The translations under genes were made by a program, and so were the position numbers. From assembly GCA_015680685.1 (NCBI GenBank), contig MNCI01002184.1, positions 2,832 to 55,382 on the forward strand: 52,551 nt of DNA. Direction: 5' to 3'. The first letter of the stretch is position 1. Each line of letters starts with the position of its first letter. This DNA is from Gnetum montanum. Its lineage: Eukaryota > Streptophyta > Gnetopsida > Gnetales > Gnetaceae. The notes below the pieces were generated by a model. That model did not search any database, was not told the DNA's origin, and saw only the letters and a list, made by a program, of their open reading frames with translations. Positions 22,555 to 34,063 of the stretch are shown one piece after another.

Positions 22555-22833
22555 ATGGACTTGAAAAGAGAACAACAAGGAGAACCTTCTCAAGGTGCAA
22601 CTAAATGTCTAGGGGGAGGTAGAGGCCAAGGACCTCATGCAAAACATGGAAAGCAGGAGGCACAATCATTTAGCATCCATTAGAGAACTCCTATTACTAC
22701 ATAATCTAGCCAAGCAAAATATGGAGAGGTTAGGGCCCAAGCCTATAAAGAGGAACCATGAATATTTACGGCATGGCATGTCAAGGCCAATCAAGTGTTC
22801 CCACACCTACTGTGTCCATGGGAAGTGTTCCTA
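22555..22833 (+). pseudogene. Element B ORF2 remnant (internally deleted)
   Basis: Starts MDLKREQQGEPSQGATK (A: MAPKHGQQEGPSQGGNK). After about 60 codons it jumps to the extreme C-terminal part: TAWHVKANQVFPHLLCPWEV matches LAWYVKTNQMFSxLPCPWKV near 8240-8295 in A. Roughly 1.8 kb of ORF2 is therefore missing. The sequence then meets the tandem array. Confidence 0.65.
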
Positions 22834-25800
22834 TAGTTTTGTCAGTACAACATCCCACCCCCATATTGCCTATGATGAGTGGGGCCTACTCTAATTTTAA
22901 AGAGGTTTTTCTAATTTTAAAGTGGATGCTCTAATTTTAAACTAGGTTCTCTAATTTTAAAGCAAGTTATCTAATTTTAAAGTGGGTTTTCCAATTTTAA
23001 AAGTTGGGATCCTATTTTTACATGTACTGGCATGCTCATTCCCTTTCCTTTGTAGCTTCAGTTACTTGGCTACATTGCCTAAACACATTGATGAGGGGTG
23101 CAAGTCCCCAAAAACATTTTTTGTAACAACATACATTGTGCAATGCTTTGAGCTTTCTATTACTTTCTATTTAACAATTTTTATATTTTACAATTTCTGC
23201 AGTATTTTTCTCAGCCTTACCATTCTTTTTCTTGATGCATGAGATCTTTTCAAAAATTTTAAACTCATAAAAATTTCTCTCTATCTCATTGCCTTGGAAT
23301 TGCTAAGCCTTTCTTGATAGCGTCTTTTGCTATTCTCTAGATTCTAACCATTTTCAAATCTATTTTCTATTTTGGTTAGGTTTTAATCCTTTTGTAGGTT
23401 CTCCATGGGTTTTGATCATGTTGCAGGTTTTTACAGACCATAACATGTTTTTTCTATTTGATTCGTTTCTTGACCATGGCTTTGATTACGTTGGTCTTCT
23501 TCGTTGTGGTTTCCTCTGAAGGTGTTTTCTTCAATTTCATCACAAACTCTAGTTGTTTATTCTTTAGCATCATTGCAGCTCATCTCTTCGTTGTTGGTGA
23601 AGATTTTTATTCATTGCTATTTTCAGCCGAATGCTTGCATGCATGACATTCTTTGGTGTTGGACCCCTCATGTCCACCATGAAAATATGAGGGTTCCCCT
23701 AATCTGTATACATCATTTGACTCTGCCATAAGATCTGATTTGTTGAATGCTTCATGTTCACTTTTTAAATACTGTTCTGTAATAGTTTTGTTAGTACAAT
23801 GTCCCAACCCCATCTCACCTATGACAAGTGGGATCCACTCTAATTTTAAAGTAGGTTTTCTAATTTTAGAAGTTGGAACCCTATTTTTACATGTACTGGC
23901 ATGCTCATTCCCTTGCCTTTGAGCTTCAGCTACCTAGCCACATTGCCTAAATACACTAATGAGGGGTGTGAGTCCTCGGAAATGTTTTGTGTAAAAACAT
24001 ACGTTGTGCAATGCTTTGAGCTTTCTATTACTTTATGTTTAATAGTTTTTCTATTTTACAATTTCTGCAGTATTTTTCTCAATCTTCTCGTTCTTTTTCT
24101 TGACACATGAGATTCTTTTAAAAATTTTAAACTCCTAAAAATTTCTCTTTATCTCATTGCCTTGGAATTGCTGAGCCTTTCTTGATAGTTTCTTTTGCTG
24201 TTCCTTGGATTCCAAAAATTTTTAGATCTTTTTTCTATTTTGGTTAGGTTTTAATCCTTTTGCAGGTTCCTCACGAATTTTGATCATGCTGTAGGTTTTT
24301 TCGAATCATGACATGTGTCTTCTATTTGATCTGTGTCTTGACCACTGCTCTGCCTATGTTGGTCTTCTTGGTTTTGGTTTCTTCTAAAGGTGCTTTCTTT
24401 AGTTTCATCAGAACCTTTGGCTGTTTCTTCTTCAGTGTCATTGTAGCTCATCTCTTCATTACTGTTGAAGATTTTTGTTCATTATTTTTTTCAACTCGAT
24501 GCTTGCGTGCATGACATTCTTTGGTGTTAGACCCCTCATGTCCATGATGAAAACATGAGGGCTCTACCATAAGATCTGATTTGTTGAATGCTTCATTTTC
24601 ACTTTTGAAATATTTTTCTATAATAGTTTTTTTAGTAAAATGTTCCACCCCCATCTTGCCTATGATGGGTGGGGCTTGCTCTAATTTTAAAGCAATTTTT
24701 CTAATTTTAGAAGTTGGGATCCTATTTTTACATGTACTGGCATGCTCATTCCTTTGCCTTTGTAGCTTCGGCTGCTTAGCTGCATTGCCTAAAGACAATG
24801 ATGAGGGGTGCAAGTACTCGAAAAAATTTTGTATAACAACATACGTTGTGAAATGCTTTGATATTTCTATTACTTTCTATTTAACAGTTTGTTTGTTTTA
24901 CAATTTCTGCACTATTTCTCTCAACCTTCCTATTCTTTTTCTTAATGCATGAGATCCTTTCTAAATTTTAAACTCCTAAAAATTTTAAACTTCTAAAAAA
25001 ATTTAAACCCCTATTCCCTATACATCCTTTGGCTCTGCCTAAAGATCTGAATTGTTGAATGCTTCATGTTCGCTTTTGAAATACTATTTTGTAATAGTTT
25101 TCTTAGTAGAATGTCCCAACCCTATCTCACCTATGAAAAGTGAAGCCCCCTCTAATTTTAAAGTGGGTACTCTAATTTTAATGTGGGTTCTCTAATTTTA
25201 GAAGTTGGGACCCTATTTATACATGTATAGGCATGCTCATTCCCTTGCCTTTACAACTTCGACTGCCTTGCTGCATTGCCTAAACACATTGATGAGGGGT
25301 GCAAGTCCTAAAAAACGTTTTGTGTAACAAAATACGTAGTGCAATGCTTTGAGATTTCTATTACTTTCTGTTCAACAAATTTTTCTATTTTATAGTTTCT
25401 GCAGTATTTCTCTCAGCCTTCTTGTTCCTTTCTTGGACACACGAGATCCCATCAAAAATTTTAAACTCCTAAAAATTTCTCTCTATCTCATTACCTTGGA
25501 ATTGCTGAGCCTTGCTTAATAGTGTCTTTCACTGTTCTCTGGATTCTAACCATTTTTAGATCTTTTTTTCTATTTTGGCTAGGTTTTAATCCTTTTGTAG
25601 GTTTTCCATGGATTTTGATCATGTTGCAAGTTTCTACAGACCATGACATATTTCTTGTATTTGATCCGTGTCTTGACCACTGCTATGCTTACATTGGTCT
25701 TCTTGGTTTTGGTTTCTTATGAAGGTGCTTTCTTCAATTTCATCACAACCTCTGGTTGTTTCTTCTTTAGCATCGTTGTAGCTCATCTCTTCATTGCTAT

Positions 25801-28610
25801 TGAAGATTTTTGTTCATTGTTGTTTTCAGTGGGATGCTTGTGTGCATGACATTCTTTGGTGTCAGATCCCTCATGTCCACCATGAAAACATGAGGGTTCC
25901 CCTAATCCTATGCATCCTTCAACTCTACCTAAAGATCTGATTTGTTGAATGCTTTATGTTCACTTTTGAAATAATTTTTTATAATAGTTTTGTTAGTACA
26001 ACATCCCATCCCCATCTTGCTTATGACAAGTGGGGCCGACTCTAATTTTAAAGTGGGTTTTCTAATTTTAAATCGGGTTTTCTAATTTTAAAGTGGGTTC
26101 TCTAATTTAAAAAATAAAATTCTAATTTTAAAGTGGGTTTTCTAATTTTAGAAGTTGGGACCCTATTTATACATGTATTGGCATGCTCATTCCCTTACCT
26201 TTGTAGCTTTAACTGCCTAGCTACATTGCCTAAACACACAGATGAGGGGTGCAAGTTCCCAAAATTTTTTTATGTAACAACATACATAGTGTAATGCTTT
26301 GAGCTATCTATTACTTTTTGTTTAATAGTTTTTTCTACTTTATAGTTTTTGTAGTGTTTCTCTTAGCCTTCCTGTTCTTTTCCTTGATGCATGAGATCCC
26401 ATCAAAAATTTTAAACTTCTAAGATTTTCTCTCTATCTCGTTGCCTTGGAATTACTAAGCCTTTCTTGATATCATCTTTCATTGTTCTCTAGATTCTAAC
26501 CATTTTTAGATCTTTTTTCTATTTTAGTTAGGTATTAATCCTTTTGCAAGTTCTCCATGGGTTTTGATCACATTGCAAGTTTTTGTGAACCACGACATGT
26601 TTCTTCTATTTGATCCATGTCTTGACCAGCACTCTACATACATTGGTCTTCTTGGTTGTGGTTTCTTCTAAAGCTACTTTATTTAGTTTCATCACAACCT
26701 TTGGCTATTTCTTCTTTAGTGTCATTGTAGCTCATCTTTTCGTTGTTGTGGAAGATTTTTGTTCATTGCTGTTTTTAGCCAGACGCTTGTGTGCATGACA
26801 TTATTTGGTGTTAGACCCCTCATGTCCACCAAGAAAACATGAGGGCTCCCCTAATCCCTATACACCCTTTGGCTCTACCCAAAGATCTAATTTGTTCAAT
26901 GCTTCATGTTCACTTTTGAAATATTGTTTTGTAATAGTTTTTTTAGTACAACGTCCCACCCCCATCCTGCCTAGGACGAGTGGGGCTCGCTCTAATTTTA
27001 AAGTAAGTTTTTTAATTGTAGAAATTGGGACCCTATTTATATATGTACTGGCATGCTCATTCCCTTATCTTTGCAGCTTCAACTGCCTGGCCGCATTGCC
27101 TAAACACACTGATGAGGGGTGCAAGTCCCCAAAAACATTTTTTGTAACAAAATACATAGTGCAATGCTTTGATATTTCTATTTCTTTCTATTTAACAATT
27201 TTTTCTATTTTATAGTTTCTACAATATTTCTCCCAGCCTTCCCATTCTTTTCCTTGATGCATGAGATCCCATAAAAAATTTTAAACTCTTAAAAATTTTA
27301 AAATCCTAAACAATTTTAAACCCCTAAAAGATTCTGAACCCCTAAACCCTATACACCCTTTGGCTTTGCCAAAAGATCCAATTTGTTGACTATTTTGTGT
27401 TCACTCTTGGAATACTGTTCTGTAATAGTTTTTTCAGAACAATGTCCAACCCGCATCTCGCCTATGATGAGTTAGGCCTGCTCTAATTTTAAAGAGATAA
27501 TTTTTCTAATTTTAAAGTGACGGTTTCTCTAATTTTAAAGTGGTAGTTTTTGTAATTTTACAACAATGATTTCTCTAATTTTAAAGTAGTAGTTTTTCTA
27601 ATTTTAAAGCAGTGGTTTCTATAATTTTAAAGTGGTGGTTTTTCTAATTTTAAAGTGGCATTTTTTCTTATTTTAAAGCAGGAGTTTCTCTAATTTTAAA
27701 GCAGTGGTTTCTCTAATTTTAAAGCAACAATTTTTCTAATTTTAAAGCGGCGGTTTTTCTAATTTTAGAGCGGCAATTTCTTTAGTTTTAAAGTGGAAAT
27801 TTTTTAAATTTTAAAGTGGTGGTTTTTATAATTTTAGAAGTTGGGGCCTTATTTATGCATATACTGGCATGCTCATTCCCTTACCTTTGCAGCTTCAATT
27901 GCTTATCCACATTGCTTAAACACACTAATGAGGGTTGAAAGTCCCTGAAAACATTTTGTATAACAACATATGTTGTGCAATGCTTTGAGCTTTCTATTAC
28001 TTTCTCTTTAATAGTTTTTTTGTTTTACAATTTTTGCAGTATTTCTCTTAGCCTTTCCATTCTTTTCCTTGACGCATGAGATCCCATAAAAAATTTTCTA
28101 AAAATATTATCTCTATCTCATTGCCTTGGAATTACTAAGCCTTGCTTGATAGCATCTTTTGCTATTCTTTGGATTCTAAACTTTTTCAGATATTTTTTCT
28201 ATTTTGGTTAGGTATTAATCCTTTTGTAGATTCTCCATGGGTTTTGATCATGTTGTAGGTTTTTGTAGACCATGACGTGTTTCTACTCTTTGATTCATGT
28301 CTTGACCACCACTCTAATTTTAAAGTAGCAATTTTTCTAATTTTAGAAGTTGGGATCCTATTGATACATGTACTGGCATGCTCATTCCCTTGCCTTTGTA
28401 GCTTTGGCTACCTAGCCGCATTTCTTGAACACACTGATGAGGGGTGTAAGTCCATGAAAATTTTTTGTGTAACAACATACATTGTGTAATGCTTTGAGTT
28501 TTCTATTACTTTCTTTTTAACATTTTTTTTATAGTTTTTGCAGTATTTCTCTTAGCCTTCCCGTTCTTTTCCTTGATGCACAATATCCCATCTAAAATTT
28601 TCTAAAAAAT
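22834..28610. repeat. Tandem array with full-full-short higher-order structure
   Basis: Eight monomers start at about 22834, 23783, 24624, 25096, 25985, 26935, 27427 and 28313, marked by AGTTTTGTTAGTACAA and, slightly later, a block of CTAATTTTAAAG repeats. Spacings are 950, 841, 472, 889, 950, 492 and about 886. Monomers 3 and 6 are short: both lack the roughly 400-bp segment from TTGCCTTGGAATTGCTGAG to CATGAGGGTTCCCC and share a run of 'AATTTTAAACCCCTA' there. Monomer 7 is fused to a partial monomer 8. Long frames in the array occur on both strands but are not maintained between copies, so I do not call genes here. Origin unknown. Confidence 0.82.
27478..27840. repeat. Minisatellite inside array monomer 7 (~23-bp unit)
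   Basis: About sixteen copies of CTAATTTTAAAGTGGTGGTT plus TTT. In other monomers the unit is 20 bp with one to six copies (for example 22889-22998 and 26040-26150), so both unit length and number vary. Confidence 0.8.
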
Positions 28611-29890
28611 TCATACAACAAATGCAAGTTGGAGCTTGTGCTCTAGAACTATGTCTTCCCTCCTCTTCTGAGTAAGGTCAAGAGTAGGGAAAACTTTTGA
28701 GGATTGAAAAGGGGTTCAAGAAACAAAGCAAACTATTGATTTTTGGTAGTCAAGAGGATGTTGGAGGAGATGCTGGAGTAGAAATGCTAGTCGATGATGA
28801 GTTTTGGAAGTTCTAGAGATGTCTTGGGGTTTCTTCGCAAGTGTTACACTGTTTATATTGCCCAGTGTAGCGGTGTAGCGTGAACACTAGCCTGCTACAC
28901 TGTGCTATGTTACACAACATAACATAGTATAGCACCCTTTTGGTAATAATTTTCATCAAAAACTAAGAGCACCACTTTGAGACCTAGTAAGGCAAGTGAC
29001 TTCAATAATTGGTAACCATGCTTTCAACATCAAAAGAGCCTAAGATCTCCCAGTTTCATTTTTTAACACCTTTTACACTAGATATCTTTGCTACATTATT
29101 GTACACTATGTAGCATAGCATAGTGTAGCACTTGGTTATGCATGAATTTTGCACTGCTCTACCATGGGATCTTTGTCATGTTCTAGGAATGAAGTGGGAG
29201 AGGCAACCCTGGAGGTTGAAGAATGGTTAGATGCATCTTTCATGTTAAAAAAACTTGAAGGAGACTTTTGTTGTCATTGGCACCTTGCTATGCTGTGCTA
29301 CACTATGTAGCATAGCACAACATAGCACACAAAGTAAGGTGACTTTTGTGAAAATTGCTATATTTTCTTTATGTCACGTTGATCATACTCCAAGGATGAA
29401 GAAGGGTGAACATCCTTGAAGACTGAATCATTTCCAACTACACCTTCTACATCTAATCCATCACTTGGAAAAGTTTCAGTGCCTTCTAAATTGCTACACT
29501 GTGTAGCGTAGCATAGTGTAGTAGGTCCCACAAATAGAAAACTTGCTAAACTATTTAGTCCATCCTAACCACTTTCGACAACTCCTAGCTTGGAACTTGG
29601 GTAGACTGACAACCAGGACATTCATCAAGTTGGACAAGCTAGAGAGTGTAGCAAGCCTGATAGCCCAAGAGATAGAAAATTTGCTAAACTATGTGGTCCA
29701 TCCTTAGTGCCCCATTTGTGCAAACTAGCCTTGTAATTGGGTGTTACGCTGACTATGCTAAAGAGGGTAGCATACACACCCATACACAACTTTGTAGGCA
29801 TTAGGACATATAGTGTGTCAAGCTATTTGCATGGCCCAACATGACACCACACTTGGAGAATCATGAGAGCCCAAAATTGATGGTGTTTCA
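28611..29890 (-). repeat. Element F 3' LTR (truncated)
   Basis: Aligns with 46084-47357; the partner of 45189-46083 is missing where the tandem array begins. Carries near-palindromes such as GTGCTACACTATGTAGCATA at 29297. Ends (plus strand) GATGGTGTTTCA, that is TGAAACACCATC at the element 5' edge of the LTR. Confidence 0.82.
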
Positions 29891-29906
29891 CTGGCCCCTC
29901 TTTGTC
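29891..29906 (-). promoter_or_regulatory. Polypurine tract of element F
   Basis: On the element strand GACAAAGAGGGGCCAG abuts the 3' LTR. Element C has CAAAGAGGGACCAT at the same place. Confidence 0.6.
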
Positions 29907-31779
29907 GATGTCTAGAGGATTTACCTAAGAGATGTCAAAAAAGAATATGAAACACCATGATGAATAGGATGCGAACACCATTTTTCAGCATCTACTTAGA
30001 TAATGCTTTGCCATGTTTGAGAGTGCTTAGAGAGTGGTGTAAGATAGAGGAAAAGGGATAGGTTTGAGGAAATCAAGTTAGGAAAAAAGTGTTGGATGCG
30101 ATGCCATGAGAGCTATTGCCATAGTGCGATCCCTTGTTGGTGTGCTTATAAGGAAATCAACATGCATAGGTGTCTTTTTTCTCTTTGGATTTTGACCTCT
30201 CATTGGGGTTCGTAGAGCTGATCAATCCAAGGTTGAGATGGTTGCAAAGTGACAACTATGTTCTTTTTTTTTTTTGACTTGGACACTTACTTTTCTTTTC
30301 TTTTTGCACACACATATTCATTCAAGGGCAACCATGTCATCATTGTAGGATAGGTGTTTCCTCCTTAGGATGAGTTGTGTTACATCCATGTAGGGATTTG
30401 ACTAGCCTACATAGGCTTTCCATAGGATGAGTTATGTTACGTCCATCATGGGCTTGGCGGTTGAGCATGGGAAAGGGTTACATGTGCATTGGACAAGCTT
30501 GCGAAGAAGAAGACAAAAATTATAAGGATAGGGAATGGAGGTTAGCTTAGTTGAAAGAATAGTAGGATTTGCACTCTCATGTAGCTAGGCCAACCGAAGT
30601 GGGTACTTTGAAATAATGTAGTGTCTTTCTCTCATGGTGGAATGCATTTTTGAACGATGCCACATTGGCTTTTATCTTGCAAATACAATAGAGAGAAAAC
30701 CAAAAGAAACAACCATCATGTGAGGTGAGGGAAAAGTCCTCTTTGCTCAAGACACTGCCAAGGTGGCAAGTGTTGTGTCTAACACATGCAATGCCCAAAG
30801 CAGAAAGGCCAATGTAGGATTTAGTGGTGGTGAGTCAGAAAGATTCAGTGGCCATGCCAGAGATGAGTACTAAAGACGCTAGGAGTAATGATGATGTAAG
30901 TGCTTAGGAATCCTCACCAAAGGTAATAGGCAGGAAGTCTAGCTACAAGGTGAGAAGCCTAATAGCTGAATGGTTTTTTAGGCTTTGACGATGGTGAGGA
31001 TTGGAGGATGGCAACATTGTGGTTGGGCCACAATAGTGCTAGGGCTCTAGGAAAAGGTGCTGACAGCGAGAGCTACAACCAAGATGATTAGAAGTAGTGG
31101 TGGTAGCTCCAGAAGGTTAACAAGATGTCAAATGAAATCTTTAGAAGATTAGGAAGATGTCAGGGATGAAGATGTTGCAATGTCCCAAAGGATTTTTTCT
31201 TGATGGCATGAATTTCATTATGGAATTGCAATGCCCCATCCCATTTTGCCCAAGGGATGTGGGTGGGAAACTGAAGTTCGAAATTATGCCCACTTTCTTG
31301 TTCATAAGATCACATGTGTTGGATCAGAGATATTTCCTTGTAAAATTAGTTTTAGGTCTTGGTAGACTGTCAAATGTGCTAGTTTAAGATCCTAGCAAAT
31401 CGTGATGTGCTAGTTTAGGATCCTAGCAGATTGATGTGCTAGTTTAAGGTCATAGCAAATCAATGTACTAGTTTAAGGGTCCAAAAGACCACTGTGCTAG
31501 TTTAATGTCATAGCAAATAGGGGATAGCTAGTTTAAGGTCATAGCGGACCATGCTATGGGTGCCAGTTTTGTGTCACGACCCAAAGATGTGTTGTGTGAG
31601 TTTAATGTCATGGTGGATGATCTGTGCTAGTTTATAGTCATAGTGGACTATCTGTGCTAGTTTATAGCCATAGTAGACTATCTATGGCAGTTTATAGTCA
31701 TAGCATACTATCTATGCCAATTTATAGTCATAGAAGACTATCTACTTACCTTGCTATATGTTCAGTGCAATATTGCATG
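29907..31779 (-). other. Element F 3' non-coding region
   Basis: No coding sequence that I can support. Contains a poly-T/AT patch (30266-30300), a repeated 'GGATGAGTTGTGTTACATCC' phrase also in C (12050-12110), and the repeat cluster at 31335-31745. Confidence 0.55.
31335..31745. repeat. Cluster of ~22-bp CTAGTTTAAGGTCATAGCRGA repeats downstream of integrase (F)
   Basis: About fourteen copies, for example GCTAGTTTAGGATCCTAGCA, GCTAGTTTAAGGTCATAGCA and GCTAGTTTATAGTCATAGTG, roughly every 25-35 bp, ending beside the last integrase codons. Confidence 0.78.
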
Positions 31780-32900
31780 TTAGGCATAGTAGGGATTCAT
31801 GTACAAATGATTGATAGGATTAGGGAACTTGTTGCCATGTAACTTAGCCAATTTGAATGCCCCATTCTCATATGCTTTTGTTACCAAGAAAGGCTCTTCC
31901 CAGTTGGCTGAGAATTTGTTCATGGGCTCATGAATAGCCTTGAGGACTAGATCCCCCTTTTTGATCAAATGTTTGTGTAGATCACAATGATGTTTTTGTC
32001 ATTGCTTGTATTCATACCACTTGATGTGGTTAAGCATTTGGATACGCTCTTACTCCGTAGAATCAAGATTAATGATTCTTAACTCATTGTTTTGAGTCTC
32101 ATCTATAAAGTTCAAGAGGATCATTCGTAGCGACAGGATCTGCAATTCAAGAGGTAACACTGCTTCAGATCCATATAGAAGATTGTATGGTGTCTTACCT
32201 GTAGTTGTCTTGAATGTTGTGCAATAAGACCAAACTACATAGAGGAGCTGCTCATGCCATCACCGTTTGCTACTACTGAGCATCTTTTTCAAAAGGTTGA
32301 TAATGGCTTTATTAGTGGCTTCTACTTGACAATTTTCTTTGGGATAATATGGCAAGGAGAAAGAATGTTTGATACCAAGGTTTTTGCAAAAGGCTCTAGT
32401 TTATGCACTATTACATTAGGGCCCGTTTTCAGTAACAATAGTTATGGGAAGGCCAAATCACATCACTATATTGTCTAGAATGAACTTGCAAATCTATTAG
32501 GATGTGGTCTTTTTGAGTGGAATAACTTCTACCCACTTTGTAAAGTACTCAGTTGCAGTAATAATGAAACTATGATTGTAGAAGACTTAGGCGTAATGGA
32601 TCGTATGATGTCTAGTCCTAAATGTTGAGAGGACCATGTGATATGTGTGGTATCTAGTTTGGTAGGTGACACATGTATGAGGTTCTCATGATGTTGACAT
32701 ACATCGCATGTCCTTACCTTAGCAATGCAATCACGTTCCATGTAAGGCCAATAGTAGCCTAGATACCTAATTTTTGCTACCATAGCTCTGGGAGGTATGT
32801 GCCCTCTACATAGTCCCTTGTGGACTTGATTAACAATTTTTTGTGCTTCATTCCCACTAATGAAAGCTAGTAATATCTCATCATAAGAGTGTTTGCATAA
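31780..32900 (-). pseudogene. Element F integrase
   Basis: Reads LGYYWPYMERDCIAKVRTCD then VCQHHEN (zinc-binding end and linker, near 32700), LGLDIIRSITPKSS (core start with the first catalytic Asp, near 32620), a damaged second-Asp region, and a C-terminal domain KKGDLVLKAIHEPMNKFSAN ending NHLYMNPYYA at 31780. Frame shifts separate the blocks. It would integrate the element cDNA. The immediate downstream sequence is the 22-bp repeat cluster. Confidence 0.78.
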
Positions 32901-33134
32901 AGTGGCATCTCCTATGAGGACATATTGTAGTGCTCATTTTCGTACTACATCCCTTTGAGTAGATGTCAGGTTGTGGGTAGATTCACCATGTTGGAGGTAT
33001 GTTTTAACATTTTCATACCATTCTTGAGTGTGAGTCGTGCTTATAGATGTGATGTGTGCTCTGTGAACAGTAGGGTCATTGCACCTCACTATCGAAGCAG
33101 GCAAGGTAGCAAACATATGTGGTGGCATGCTTAG

Positions 33135-33575
33135 TGCTAATGTGGCTAGTGCATTTTCTATAGTATTTTCATTATAGGGTATGTATTGGACGTCTAGGAT
33201 TGTGAACTACTTTTGTAAGTGTTTGGCCAAATCACAGTAAGGTTGTAAATGTTGTGCCTTGTAGGTGTAGACCTTTGTAACCTGGTTAATGACTAGTTGC
33301 AAATCACCTCAAATTGTTAAGTTTTGAATTTTTGACTCTAGATTTGATAGGATATCCCTAAGGAGGCCTTCATATTCTACTACATTGTTTGTGCAAAGAA
33401 ACATGAAGTGATATGCGAAGGGTCAGATTTCTCTGGAGGGAAATGTAAGAATAGCAGCAACACTGCTGCCTTGTATAGTTGGGGCACCATCAAAATGTAG
33501 AATAGCTTCAAAATTTGTGGGTGCTAAGCTTATGCTACTAATGTGCTCATCTGGAAATTCAAGTTCTACTATTGC
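33135..33575 (-). pseudogene. Element F second (archaeal-type) RNase H domain
   Basis: Read on the minus strand: ILHFDGAPTIQGSSVAAILT, then TNNVVEYEGLLRDILSNLES, GDLQLVINQVTKVYTYKAQ, and NENTIENALATLALS. The D...E...D pattern (FDGA, EYEG, GDLQ) and the length of about 140 residues fit the additional RNase H found in Tat-lineage elements. At least three in-frame stops read as former Gln codons. Confidence 0.72.
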
Positions 33576-34063
33576 CTGGTCATTGGTGGGTGAAGCCATA
33601 AGTTATGTGGCTATTGCTTGACCCTTTGTGGAGGACTACGTCATGTAGTGTAGGTCAAATTCTGCAATTATGACTTTCCACCGAGCTAGCCTGCTACTTT
33701 CATATATATTGGTCGTAATAGCCCAAAGTATGTTATTTTTGCAAATAATGTTTACTTGGCTACAAAAAAAATAATGCCACCATTTTTTAAGCATGAATAC
33801 TAAGCAAGACAATTTTTTTCTACTTCATTGTATTTTGCTTCATAAGTTATCAATGCATGACTCAAGTAGTAGATAGGGATTTTAGAACTGTCATCCCTCT
33901 TTTGGCAAAGCAAAGTAGTAATAGATGTGTTCAAAGTGGCAAGATAAATGTAAAAAGGCTTATCTTTATGTGGAGGGTAAATAGTAGGGAGATGAATAAG
34001 GTCTTTCTTTAAGTTATCAAAAGCTTCCTGGCATTGGTTTGTCCATTCAAAGTTAACTCCTTT
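33576..34063 (-). pseudogene. Element F first RNase H domain
   Basis: Follows RT without a gap: FEWTNQCQEAFDNLKKDL, KPFYIYLATLNTSITTLL, IPIYYLSHALITYEAKYNEV, then SRLARWKVIIAEFDLHYM and KGQAIAT, the classic gypsy RNase H order. It would remove RNA from the RNA-DNA hybrid. Shifts and stops are present. Confidence 0.72.

Larger units (their letters stand above)
863..22833 (+). mobile_element. Element B: pol-less gypsy-type LTR element, split by three insertions
   Basis: Segments 863-1442, 9458-10496, 18075-18784 and 19681-22833 read continuously once elements A, C and the LINE are removed. They give a 5' LTR, PBS, gag, long spacer, splice acceptor and a shortened ORF2. Gag, spacer and ORF2 start align with element A in the same order, without any RT, RNase H or integrase between them. 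No 3' LTR is present: the sequence passes directly into the tandem array at about 22834. B is the host of A, C and the LINE, so it is older than all three. Confidence 0.75.

Noticed and set aside
22982-27215. Several hydrophobic frames of 60-135 codons on the plus strand, and a Lys-rich frame on the minus strand, in the tandem array
   Set aside because: They are by-products of the repeated AT-rich monomer. Start, stop and frame differ between copies, and the 20-bp inner unit does not preserve frame.
27478-27840. CRISPR-like array (regular 23-bp repeats)
   Set aside because: Units are contiguous with no unique spacers, in plant repeat DNA, with no cas genes.
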